Source: Sphingobacterium sp. SGR-19 (GTDB taxonomy: Bacteria > Bacteroidota > Bacteroidia > Sphingobacteriales > Sphingobacteriaceae). Taken from it: a DNA stretch of 64,000 nt. The DNA lies in NCBI RefSeq assembly GCF_011043555.1, contig NZ_JAAKGS010000002.1:744001-808000 (forward strand), written 5' to 3'. Shown piece by piece: positions 38,617 to 47,757 of the stretch. The notes under the pieces are model-generated. The model was not told the origin of the DNA. It saw only the letters and a list, made by a program, of their open reading frames with translations, and did no database searches. The stretch's first letter is position 1. Each line of letters starts with the position of its first letter. The position numbers were made by a program, and so were the translations under genes.

Positions 38617-41415
38617 TTATAAGTCAAATTTTAGTCCTAAGTTAAAGCGTGGACGGTAATATTCCATTTGCATGGTGCGTTCTTTGTTTCCCTGATAATA
38701 GCGCAAGGGCTGGTTAGTCAGGTTATTTGCCTCGGCAAAAATGCGAAATTGACGTGCTATCTTATAGGATGCATTTGCATCAAGGAAAAATTGCTTATCG
38801 TAGTAGGCGTCATAGAAGTCGGCTTCTCCGATTTCATCTAAATAAGCGGCGGTATAGTTTGCCGATACGCGGGCGGAAAACTTATCATTTTCCCAGGAAA
38901 GTGATCCATTTAACATGTGTGGTGCGGTACGAGGAAGACCAAGGCCAGTTCTTTCGTCGCCATCCTCACTGGTAATTCCCTTAGCTACGGAGTGCGTGTA
39001 GGTATAGTTCGCATAGATGCCGAAGCCTTTTAAGAATTTTCCGGGAAGGAAGTCCAACTGTCGTTGAAAGGCTACTTCTGCGCCGTATACATCTACATTA
39101 TCGCCATTCCGTGACTGTACAAATGTCCATTGATCCGTTGCGTCGGCTGGGATAGGGTTGGCTATATCTGGGAAATCCGCAGCAAATTTCTCTCTGCTGT
39201 AGTTGGCATCGCGGTAGCTATAAATAAAGTTTTTTAGATTTTTATAGAAAATTCCGGCCGATACGATCCCAATATTTTGAAAGTAGTTTTCCGCCATCAA
39301 ATCAAAGTTCGTGGCATAAGTAGCTTTCAGATCGGGATTGCCAGCCATGATCTCGTGATCGCCGGGAAGAGAACTAACAAAAGGTGCCAAAGCGTAATAA
39401 TTCGGGCGAGCTAAGCTTGTAGTAATTGCTGCACGCAATATGAAATCCTTTGTCACGTCGTGTCTGAATGTTATACTGGGTAATATATTAATATAATCGT
39501 TTTTGTTGTTTACCTCACCCAAAAGTTCTTCCTCGTCTTGTACATAGTTTCCCGTGTAGTCAATTTTGGTATATTCCATACGTGCGCCGACAATCATGGA
39601 CGTCCGTTCGGTAAAGTTTTGATCCCAGCGAACATATCCCGCAGAAATCAATTCTTTCGCATGATAGTTTTCTGCTAAGTATTCCGAAGGAGCCGCATCT
39701 TGCTCGAATAGCGAGGTATTGTGTAAGTCCAGACCACCTAAATATCGCTTGTCGACAAAACCGCCTGGCGTGTACTGACTGCCTGGTGCGAAATTGCTGC
39801 CCGACCAGTTTTCCAAAGATACGGTGTTCATTGCTCCGAAGTCGTCTACCGGTGTATACTCGTAAAAGATATTGTCTCTTTTCTTGTTCTTTATGCGCAG
39901 CCTGGCACCGAAACGGAACCGACCTTTCTGACCGTCAATGACACTCAATGGAAAACGGAAATTGAGTTTCGCACCAAATTCGTCTTCCGAGGTATAATCT
40001 TGGTTGTCGGTTAGCTCGTTTAGGCTAAATTGCGAATAGTCGTGGTAATTGTCTCCTACGAAAGGCTTACGTGGGTTTGAAAAGTCGTTATTTAATAACA
40101 AACCTTCTTGCTCAAATTCAATATACCGTTCGTTGGGGCGATCTTCGGAAGCTTTCGAGTAAGAAGCTGCCCAATCGAAGTCTAATTTAGACGTCAGTAA
40201 ATGTTCACCTCTTAACGAAAAGTTCATTACTTTTTGTCTTTCCAGACGGGCATTTTTGTTGGTATGGTCATCTATACCGCCTTTTGTTTGTCTACGGATA
40301 TCGCCGACATACGAATTTTGGTCTGCATCCCATTCCATATCCTTATAGGTTACCGCATAACGATTTTCACGGTCGTCGCGCCAGTTATAGATGGCATTCA
40401 GTTCGATGCGGTTTCTGGAGTTTATTTCATAGTCGGTTGCCAGGGAGAAACTGCGGCGAATACGCTGCACATCATATTTGCGGATTTCCATTTCTTCTAC
40501 CAAGGGATTGCCATCATCGTCTTTCCATGCAGCTTCGATATTATCTGATCCAAAGGTTTGGCTTTGAATCGTACCGCTCAGTACAATACCCAATTTGTTG
40601 TCGGCAAAACGGTTACCATATACCAGAGAACCATTGTAGATGCCGTTTTCGCGGATGGGCATGTATCCACCACCTATGGTAGCGGATATACGTTGTTTAT
40701 TCGGTACCGCACGCGTAATCAAGTTGACCGAGCCACCAATCGCGTCGGCGTCCATATCGGGTGTTAGGGTTTTGTTGACTTCGATCGTCGATATCATATC
40801 CGCTGGGATCAAGTCCATCTGTACGTTCCGGTTGTCGCCTTCGGCAGAGGGGATACGGTCGCCATTCAATGTGACGGAGTTCAGCTCCGGAGATAGACCA
40901 CGGACGATGATGTTACGCGCTTCGCCTTGGTCGTTCTGCATCGTGATACCGGGTACACGCTTCAACGCATCTCCTATATTCTGATCCGGAAAACGTCCGA
41001 CTTGATCGCTTGAGATGATATTGGTAATATTACTATTGTTTTTCTGCTGGTTCAGAGCTCTAGCCTGCCCTTTGGCGATATCCCCCATTACGCTGACTTC
41101 ACCAATCGTTTGAGCAAGCGGAGAAAGAAGCACTTTCATTTGCTCGTTTTTGCCATTCACCGTAACTTGTTGGGTATAGACTTGGTAGCCCATATAGTTG
41201 ACGCTAAGGGTATAGGTTCCTGCGGGAACACTTAGAAACTCAAAATCGCCGGTGACATCCGATATCGTATAACGGTTACCGGGTTCTAGCCTTAATGTTG
41301 CACCCGGCAACGAAAAGGTGTCATTGCTGTCCAATACCTTTCCTTTTAGAATGCTGGTTTGCGCAAAGCTTGTGGAGCAGCATAGCAAGAATAAAATCGT
41401 GTAAAATAATTTCAT
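38617..41415 (-). CDS. TonB-dependent receptor (TonB-Xanth-Caul type)
   Basis: A 932-residue outer membrane receptor: signal (about 1-18), carboxypeptidase-like domain (TSILKGKVLDSNDTFSLPGATLRL), plug domain (about 115-235, with VGRFPDQNIGDALKRVPGITMQND and GEARNIIVRGLSPELNSVTLNGDRIPS) and a barrel ending in an aliphatic residue after PRFNLGLKFDL. The plug sequence resembles the TonB-Xanth-Caul subfamily. The downstream acid phosphatase and phytase genes suggest uptake of phosphorylated organic compounds or inositol phosphates. A candidate Pho-like direct repeat lies 85-100 bp upstream. No SusD partner. Confidence 0.93.
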   Translation of the reverse strand: MKLFYTILFLLCCSTSFAQTSILKGKVLDSNDTFSLPGATLRLEPGNRYTISDVTGDFEFLSVPAGTYTLSVNYMGYQVYTQQVTVNGKNEQMKVLLSPLAQTIGEVSVMGDIAKGQARALNQQKNNSNITNIISSDQVGRFPDQNIGDALKRVPGITMQNDQGEARNIIVRGLSPELNSVTLNGDRIPSAEGDNRNVQMDLIPADMISTIEVNKTLTPDMDADAIGGSVNLITRAVPNKQRISATIGGGYMPIRENGIYNGSLVYGNRFADNKLGIVLSGTIQSQTFGSDNIEAAWKDDDGNPLVEEMEIRKYDVQRIRRSFSLATDYEINSRNRIELNAIYNWRDDRENRYAVTYKDMEWDADQNSYVGDIRRQTKGGIDDHTNKNARLERQKVMNFSLRGEHLLTSKLDFDWAASYSKASEDRPNERYIEFEQEGLLLNNDFSNPRKPFVGDNYHDYSQFSLNELTDNQDYTSEDEFGAKLNFRFPLSVIDGQKGRFRFGARLRIKNKKRDNIFYEYTPVDDFGAMNTVSLENWSGSNFAPGSQYTPGGFVDKRYLGGLDLHNTSLFEQDAAPSEYLAENYHAKELISAGYVRWDQNFTERTSMIVGARMEYTKIDYTGNYVQDEEELLGEVNNKNDYINILPSITFRHDVTKDFILRAAITTSLARPNYYALAPFVSSLPGDHEIMAGNPDLKATYATNFDLMAENYFQNIGIVSAGIFYKNLKNFIYSYRDANYSREKFAADFPDIANPIPADATDQWTFVQSRNGDNVDVYGAEVAFQRQLDFLPGKFLKGFGIYANYTYTHSVAKGITSEDGDERTGLGLPRTAPHMLNGSLSWENDKFSARVSANYTAAYLDEIGEADFYDAYYDKQFFLDANASYKIARQFRIFAEANNLTNQPLRYYQGNKERTMQMEYYRPRFNLGLKFDL

Positions 41416-41501
41416 AAGGATTTTTTGTTATGTGTATATAACGTTCAATTAATACTTCGGCAAAGGTTAGAGACTTGGCCAGCAATTACAATTTTCTACC
41501 G

Positions 41502-41517
41502 TAAACAAAACATTAAC
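41502..41517 (-). promoter_or_regulatory. Candidate 11-bp-spaced direct repeat upstream of the phosphate-locus TonB receptor
   Basis: On the minus strand, GTTAA (41513-41517) and GTTTA (41502-41506) are 11 bp apart, about 90 bp upstream of the receptor ATG. The same GTTAA spacing is seen at 18635-18650 upstream of the other lipoprotein/receptor pair. A PhoB-like regulator is one explanation. Confidence 0.35.
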
Positions 41518-41657
41518 ACCTTTCTTTTTACCGTATACAACGCGGCAACATAGTGTTTTTTTTATTTTTAAATAATTGTATGTCAGTTGGTTGTTGTGTA
41601 TTCTTAAAGCCATTAAGTTTTTGTTAGGTATATGTTGGCTTATTTTTAACAAGGTTG

Positions 41658-43289
41658 TTAAAGCTTCTGGATAAATGTGCTTAAGCTTTTTCCCTCCGGT
41701 AGGGCGAGCTTTTTTCTTAGCCGGTACCGGGCAATTCGGAGACTACCTTGTGATATGCCCAACATCGTTGATATGTCGGCCGAACTCAAATTCATTTTTA
41801 ATAATGCCGCCAATCGGAGGTCGGCTGAACTTAGCTTGTTGCAGTGCTCCATTAAACCTTCAAAGAAATGTTCGTGAACACGTTCGAATACAATACGAAA
41901 ATCTTCCCAGTTTTTGTCTTGATTGTGGTTAAGCTGGAGCAGATTCAAGAGCTGTTTCAATTCTTTACGCTGATCTCGCTTATCGCTTTTGACGATTTCG
42001 CCAAGCTTCTCCTTCAGCTCCTCGAGTAGTTGGTTTTTCTGGATCAGGTGGAGGGTGTGGCTTGTCAATTCTTTGCTTTTAAGCTCTAGCTCGTTTCGAA
42101 GGTTTTCGGCTTTCAGCTGTTTGTTATAGAGATCGGTCTCCATGGCGATCTTCTGTGTCTCGTAGAGTTTTTGGTTTTGCTCGTTAAGCTTGCGTTCATT
42201 TGCAATCTTTGATCGTTGCCGGCTGATGATACTGAGCCCTAAAAATAGTAACAGGAGAATAATGGCTATACCGAATAGTAACATGGTAAAGTGGGCTTTC
42301 CGCTCCCGTTCGTATTGGGTAATTGCATCCTCTTTCTGTTCAAGTTCAAATAGAGTCTGCAGTATGGTTAGCTGTTTGGCATTATCTTCCGAGAATATCT
42401 CGTTATGTATATTTCTTCCGGATTCACTGTAATGGTAGGCGCTGTCGTATTGTCCCAACAAGGAAAATATTTTTGCGAGATCACGGTAGGCGCTGGCCAG
42501 CTGATAATGTTCGTTCATCCCTTTTGCCAGGGAGGCAGCCTGATGTGTATAACGCAGTGCAGTGTTGTATTCACCAGTTTTCCGATAGATGTCGCCCATA
42601 TTGTTGGTAATTCTGATATGGAGTGTCTCATCATCTGTTTTTTTGGCTATTTCCAATGCTTTTTTAAAATAGAAGCGGGCCGAGTCGAGCTGAAATTTGT
42701 CTTCATAAATGCTACCGATATTTTCATGAATTTTGGCCGCGAGTGCTCGATCGCTTTTCTCGCCGAGCTGAGCGAGTGCCAAATGCTGATAATGTTTAGC
42801 TTCTTCCGGATTTCCGTTTTTCTCGTGCACCTGTCCGATGTGTGCCAGGGCATCAGCGATACCTTCGTGTGCGTCTGCCGACTTATATAACGCGAGTCCC
42901 TGTTCAAAGGCCTCTAAGGATGAAGGGTATTGTTTGTTATGGAATCTCGTTTCGCCGATTTTAATCCATATCGCTGCCAGTTCCGGTAGCTGTTTTTGTT
43001 TTCTAAATAGGGATTCGGCCCGGTAGAAATTGTCCAGTGCTTGTAGATAGGCTGCTTGAAAATAGTATAACTCGCCTATCTGTCCGTAGCAGACCGCCGT
43101 TTGGTAGTCGTCGCCATCGGCTAAAGCGGCCTGTAGCGTTCTTCTTATCTGTTTAAATGCCCCATCGGGATTTTCACGCATCGATTCCCGTAGGAGCGGG
43201 GCGTAGGGGGTATCTTTTTGGGCAAACAGCATGTTGCCCAGACATAACAAGAATATCGGAAAAAATAAATGCCTGAATAAATTTGTCAT
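41658..43289 (-). CDS. TPR membrane protein with C-terminal LuxR-like HTH
   Basis: A 543-residue protein: signal-like N-terminus (about 1-24), several tetratricopeptide repeats (about 60-320, e.g. AKIHENIGSIYEDKFQLDSARFYFKKALEIAKK), one transmembrane helix (about 333-355), a long coiled coil (about 360-450) and a LuxR-type HTH end (ADISTMLGISQGSLRIARYRLRKKL). Such TPR-TM-HTH proteins are frequent in Bacteroidota and may regulate neighbouring TonB genes. The gene is 242 bp upstream of the TonB receptor gene on the same strand. Effector and targets are unknown. Confidence 0.85.
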   Translation of the reverse strand: MTNLFRHLFFPIFLLCLGNMLFAQKDTPYAPLLRESMRENPDGAFKQIRRTLQAALADGDDYQTAVCYGQIGELYYFQAAYLQALDNFYRAESLFRKQKQLPELAAIWIKIGETRFHNKQYPSSLEAFEQGLALYKSADAHEGIADALAHIGQVHEKNGNPEEAKHYQHLALAQLGEKSDRALAAKIHENIGSIYEDKFQLDSARFYFKKALEIAKKTDDETLHIRITNNMGDIYRKTGEYNTALRYTHQAASLAKGMNEHYQLASAYRDLAKIFSLLGQYDSAYHYSESGRNIHNEIFSEDNAKQLTILQTLFELEQKEDAITQYERERKAHFTMLLFGIAIILLLLFLGLSIISRQRSKIANERKLNEQNQKLYETQKIAMETDLYNKQLKAENLRNELELKSKELTSHTLHLIQKNQLLEELKEKLGEIVKSDKRDQRKELKQLLNLLQLNHNQDKNWEDFRIVFERVHEHFFEGLMEHCNKLSSADLRLAALLKMNLSSADISTMLGISQGSLRIARYRLRKKLALPEGKSLSTFIQKL

Positions 43290-43405
43290 CTTAAGTTATT
43301 GTCCTATATGAAATGGAGGTAATGCTTTTAAAAGTAAAATGCTTATATGATTTTAGGGTTACGTTTATATTAATTAAATGTTTCTTAACCAACACCTATG
43401 AATAA

Positions 43406-43444
43406 AATACAGGCGGTCGATAATTTTTATCGACCGCCTGTATT
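43406..43444 (-). terminator. Terminator downstream of the hybrid two-component gene
   Basis: AATACAGGCGGTCGAT (43406-43421) pairs with ATCGACCGCCTGTATT (43429-43444), a perfect 16-bp stem with a 7-nt loop. On the minus strand it is followed by a T-rich run. It ends the HTCS transcript 16 bp past its stop. Confidence 0.85.
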
Positions 43445-43459
43445 AAAGATTGCTACGTA

Positions 43460-46400
43460 TCAACTAGGTTGCTTCGCGTGCCGGTTAATGTACTCCGACG
43501 GACTTAGACCATACATCTTTTTAAACAATGTGGAGAAATGCGTTTGATTGGTAAAGCCTAGCGCATACGCGACTTGGGAAATATTCATTTGTTTATCCAA
43601 AAGTAGTTTTTCAGCCTGTTTGAGGCGTATATTCCGAATAAATTCGCTCGTTGAGATACCTGTCAATGCCTTTACTTTACGATGTAATTGTACTCGGCTT
43701 AATCCAACTTCGTCGGCTAACAATTGTACATTTAGGCTCGGATCTTCCAAATATCTATTAATGATACCAACGATACGTTCCATCAGAATTTCATCACTTG
43801 ACTTGAAGGAGATCGTCTTTACTTTACCTTCCTGCTCTTGCGCACCCGAATATTTTCCCTTCACCGTCATGCGGTTTTTAATCAAGTTTTCGGCTATAAC
43901 CAGTAACTCCTCGATTAGAAAAGGTTTCGTGAGGTAAGCGTCGGCACCTAAGCCAATTCCCTGCATGCGATCCTCATGATTTATTTTAGCGGTAAGCAGA
44001 ATAACAGGTACATGGTTTGTCGTGCTGTTGCTTTTTATTTTCTTAATCAGTTCAAAACCGTCCATATCCGGCATAGAAACGTCGGATATAATAAGGTCGG
44101 GAAGTTGCGATAACGCTAGCTGAAAGGCTTCATGTCCGTTTTCGGCGGATATGATTTTATAAATACTTTGTAGTTCTTGGCTTACGTAACGCAAAATATC
44201 TTTTTCATCGTCCACGACGAGTACCTTGAAATTTGTTTTATGAGGAATGATAGGAGCGGTGACCGTTTCCTTTGCCAATGGAACGGGTACTTTTTCGACC
44301 AACATATTTTTAGCGTCGTTATCCTTTAGCAACTGAGCTTTTGGTAAATGACTAGTACCCATGGGGATATGGACGAAAAAGCGGCTTCCAGATTTGTCTG
44401 TCCGGTTTTCGGCATATACTTTTCCACCATGTTTTTCCACCAAGACTTGGGTAAGGTGCAACCCGATACCTGATCCTTGTTGTCCTCCGGAAACCTGATT
44501 GTTGCCTTGATAAAATCGTTTGAAAATTTTGACGGTATCATCTTCAAGGATACCTGGACCGGTGTCGGAGATCGTTATTTCCGCATAACTAGGCTGTTTG
44601 GTGTTCTGTTTGTTAAAAGAGGACGTGACATGGATGTCTATAGTACCGCCATTTGGTGTATATTTAAAAGCGTTCGATAATATATTATGGAGTATTTTAT
44701 CCAGACTATTCGTATCAATCCAAACCGGTATATAGGTAGAATCCGAAGTGACTTGAAAGACGATATTTCTTTCATCGGCTTGTTGTTCAAATGCGTCGGC
44801 ACATTGTGTAATAAATTCCGCGAGATTTGTTTCTTGAAATTTTAACTGAAGCTGACCGCTTTCCAATTTACGGATATCCAGCAACTGGTTGACAAGGTTT
44901 AGAATACGATGTGCATTCCTACGCATGTTTTGCAGCGTTTCCTTCGCATACGAGTCGGGTGCATTTTTTATCAGTTTATCGATAGGACTCAGAACCAAAG
45001 TGAGTGGTGAGCGAATCTCATGCGAAATATCGGTGAAAAGCTGCAGTTTATAGGCATGTAATTTCTCCAGTCGGCGCTCACGAAGATAATTGGCAACCAA
45101 GGTAATGACGCCTATTAATAAAATCAAGTAAACCAAATAAGCAAGCGTACCGCGGTACCATGGCGGCATGACGTGCAAGGTGACGAACTTGCTCTCTGAA
45201 TAGGCGCCGAATTTGCAGGCTCTGATTTCCAGTTCATGGGTTCCGGGCGACAGGTTGTTATAGGTAACAAGGTTGACACCTGGTAGGGTGGTATTCCAGG
45301 TTTTGTTGAAACCTTTCAGCCGATATTCGTAATGAATATTTTCCGGACTGTTAAAATCCATCGTGGAGAGTTCCAATGTAAAGCTGTCGTCTTGGCTTGC
45401 AAAGTAAAATTCACTCGCTGCCGCCAAGCTTTGGGCATAAATGGGCTTCCCACCAGACAAATCTCCGGGCTTGATCGTTTGGTTGCGGACGTAGAGATTC
45501 GTGATATAGATGGGGTGTGTATATTCGGTTACATGTACCTGTTGTGGAAAGAAAGAGGTGATACCTTGTTTTCCTCCATAGTATATTTTTCCATCCGCAT
45601 CCTGATGATAAACAGAACTGTTGTAAGATCGGTCTACCAACCCGTCTCCGGTATAGTAGTTTACAATTCTATCGTCGGTCGGGTTTACATAGTTGATACC
45701 ATTATAGGTGCTACACCAAATATTTCCTTGCTTGTCTTCTCCCAATCCGGAAATAACGTTACTGGAAAGGCCGTTGTTGGTGGTGTAACTCGATAGCTCC
45801 CGTGTATCTTTAGCAATTTTATGCAGCCCATTATATGTGCCGACCCAAAGGTTTTGATGCCGATCTTGCAGTAGCGACAGTACGATTTGTTCGGAGAGTT
45901 CTTGATTTGCCCGTTGATGGACGAAGGCATCTTTTCGCGGGTCATAGCAACTGACGCCCTTGTGATGGCCTAGCCAGATCAAACCTTCCTGATCACATAA
46001 GAGGGTGTTGATCCAATCATTTCCTAATGTCCCACTAACAGCGGTGGTATTGTTCATGCTAAATTGCCTGGAGGTATTCGTGCGCGGGTCATATTCAATA
46101 AAACCACGGCCGAAAGAAGAGATATACAGTTTGTTATTCTTTCCGAAGACCATCGCTTTGGTGTCCTCCCCGGCGAATAGATTTAGATAGTGTACATCTT
46201 GACCATCAATAATTTTGCCCAATCCCTGCTGGTATGATAAAAACCAAAGAACCCCTTGATCATCCATCTGTAACTGCGTTATATTGCGTAGGTTAGGGAA
46301 AGTTTGGATAACGTGCCCCCCGCTGTCGGCCTGAAAAACGCCTAAGCTCTCTACGCTATACCATATATTCCCATTAGCGTCGGTTGTCACTGCGTTGATT

Positions 46401-47461
46401 TTGTGTTTATCGGCTTCCTCTAATTCCAATACCCGCCAGAATTCAAACTGTTTATTGCTGGAAGGAATGAAAACTAAGCCTCGCTGAAACCAGCCGAGCC
46501 ATAAGTTTTTCTCCCTATCCAGCAGGAAGCTCGATATCCGGGCAATGTTGTAATTTTTATCGAGATTGGAAAGCTCCATCTGTCGGAATTGCAGCGGACG
46601 TTCCGATAGTGGTAATTGCCAAATCCCTTCGCGGTCGGTACTGGCAATGACCGTGGTCCCGTCTACATTGAGCTGGATGTCGTTAATAAACGGTTTTCGA
46701 TTACCGTTAAAAGTAATCGGTTGAAAACGACGAGCAGACCGATCGCTAACGACGATATGCGCATGGTAGCTTAAGATTACCTCACCATTTTTCGTCACCA
46801 GCATATTATATTTGTCTCCACCAGGGAAAGGTACTTCCTCCCGGGAAAATTTCCGGACATGTTTGAAGTCCGGTGATAAACGTACGACGCCTAGGCGGTC
46901 CATCGCTACCCAAACGTGCTTATCCTTATCCTCCACAAGCTTGCGTCCATACATCCCCCCGATACGCTGATTTGCGCCTTCTAGCGGAATAGCCACCCGG
47001 TTCGCGATATCAATGGAAAAAAGCCCCCATCCCGAAGTGGTCACCAAGCGTGATTCATCGTGTCGTGTTAATATATCCGTGATATGCGGCGCTATTTGAT
47101 CGGGAAACTGGATGCGTATAAATTCGTCTGTATTTTCGTCGTAGTACTGTAAGCCATTTGAACACCCGATCCATAGATGATCACGGCAATCTCGATGAAG
47201 AATGGTCACGTGGTTACTGGAAATGGAGGTGCTATCCTGTATATCGTGTAAGTATTGTATAAATCGTATCCCATCAAATTTATTAAGCCCATATTCTGTA
47301 GCGATCCATATATAGCCATGCTTATCCTGTGAGATGCTCTTGATTAGATTGGACGATAGTTCGCCAAACCCATAATCTCTGTGATCATAGATACGGGTAG
47401 CTTGTCCGCTGACCAAGAGCGAACAGAACAAAACTATCGAAAGCAGAAATACTCTTAACAT
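43460..47461 (-). CDS. Hybrid two-component system regulator (HTCS), xylan-locus sensor
   Basis: A 1333-residue one-protein two-component regulator. Order: signal peptide (about 1-20), two seven-bladed beta propellers (about 25-680, with repeated LWIG/IWCST blades), a Y_Y_Y domain (about 690-765), a transmembrane helix (about 772-793), HisKA with phospho-His814 (DISHEIRSPL), ATPase domain, receiver domain with Asp1127 (ISDVSMPDMDG) and an AraC-type HTH (about 1230-1325). Such HTCS proteins bind oligosaccharides in the periplasm and activate adjacent glycan loci. It is divergent from GH115 by 296 bp, so xylan oligosaccharides are the likely signal. Confidence 0.96.
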   Translation of the reverse strand: MLRVFLLSIVLFCSLLVSGQATRIYDHRDYGFGELSSNLIKSISQDKHGYIWIATEYGLNKFDGIRFIQYLHDIQDSTSISSNHVTILHRDCRDHLWIGCSNGLQYYDENTDEFIRIQFPDQIAPHITDILTRHDESRLVTTSGWGLFSIDIANRVAIPLEGANQRIGGMYGRKLVEDKDKHVWVAMDRLGVVRLSPDFKHVRKFSREEVPFPGGDKYNMLVTKNGEVILSYHAHIVVSDRSARRFQPITFNGNRKPFINDIQLNVDGTTVIASTDREGIWQLPLSERPLQFRQMELSNLDKNYNIARISSFLLDREKNLWLGWFQRGLVFIPSSNKQFEFWRVLELEEADKHKINAVTTDANGNIWYSVESLGVFQADSGGHVIQTFPNLRNITQLQMDDQGVLWFLSYQQGLGKIIDGQDVHYLNLFAGEDTKAMVFGKNNKLYISSFGRGFIEYDPRTNTSRQFSMNNTTAVSGTLGNDWINTLLCDQEGLIWLGHHKGVSCYDPRKDAFVHQRANQELSEQIVLSLLQDRHQNLWVGTYNGLHKIAKDTRELSSYTTNNGLSSNVISGLGEDKQGNIWCSTYNGINYVNPTDDRIVNYYTGDGLVDRSYNSSVYHQDADGKIYYGGKQGITSFFPQQVHVTEYTHPIYITNLYVRNQTIKPGDLSGGKPIYAQSLAAASEFYFASQDDSFTLELSTMDFNSPENIHYEYRLKGFNKTWNTTLPGVNLVTYNNLSPGTHELEIRACKFGAYSESKFVTLHVMPPWYRGTLAYLVYLILLIGVITLVANYLRERRLEKLHAYKLQLFTDISHEIRSPLTLVLSPIDKLIKNAPDSYAKETLQNMRRNAHRILNLVNQLLDIRKLESGQLQLKFQETNLAEFITQCADAFEQQADERNIVFQVTSDSTYIPVWIDTNSLDKILHNILSNAFKYTPNGGTIDIHVTSSFNKQNTKQPSYAEITISDTGPGILEDDTVKIFKRFYQGNNQVSGGQQGSGIGLHLTQVLVEKHGGKVYAENRTDKSGSRFFVHIPMGTSHLPKAQLLKDNDAKNMLVEKVPVPLAKETVTAPIIPHKTNFKVLVVDDEKDILRYVSQELQSIYKIISAENGHEAFQLALSQLPDLIISDVSMPDMDGFELIKKIKSNSTTNHVPVILLTAKINHEDRMQGIGLGADAYLTKPFLIEELLVIAENLIKNRMTVKGKYSGAQEQEGKVKTISFKSSDEILMERIVGIINRYLEDPSLNVQLLADEVGLSRVQLHRKVKALTGISTSEFIRNIRLKQAEKLLLDKQMNISQVAYALGFTNQTHFSTLFKKMYGLSPSEYINRHAKQPS

Positions 47462-47542
47462 CGGTTTTTACGGTTATGATAAGGAAAGATACAAAATCTA
47501 TTTTTCTATTCGATGCCAGAACGTTTTTTTTCGACGTAAAAG

Positions 47543-47629
47543 ATGTAACGAATCTGGGTGCGAAACAGAAAGAAACGAATATGTAACATATAAAAAGGTC
47601 TTTGCAACAAAACAAAGATGGAATGTAAC
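47543..47629. promoter_or_regulatory. Three ATGTAAC repeats in the divergent HTCS-GH115 region
   Basis: ATGTAAC occurs at 47543, 47581 and 47623, spaced 38 and 42 bp. The region between the regulator and the glycosidase operon is the natural place for its binding site. A GTCTTTGC(A/T)AAC pair also occurs near 47598 and 47640. Confidence 0.45.
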
Positions 47630-47757
47630 ATGTTGGATTGTCTTTGCTAACCGATTGATTTACCTTTACTTCACGTTTTTGATCGGCTTGTTGCGTCTTT
47701 TGACGTGCTAAGCTGATGCGAAAAATAGAAATATCCTAAACACGCTAATAAATCATT

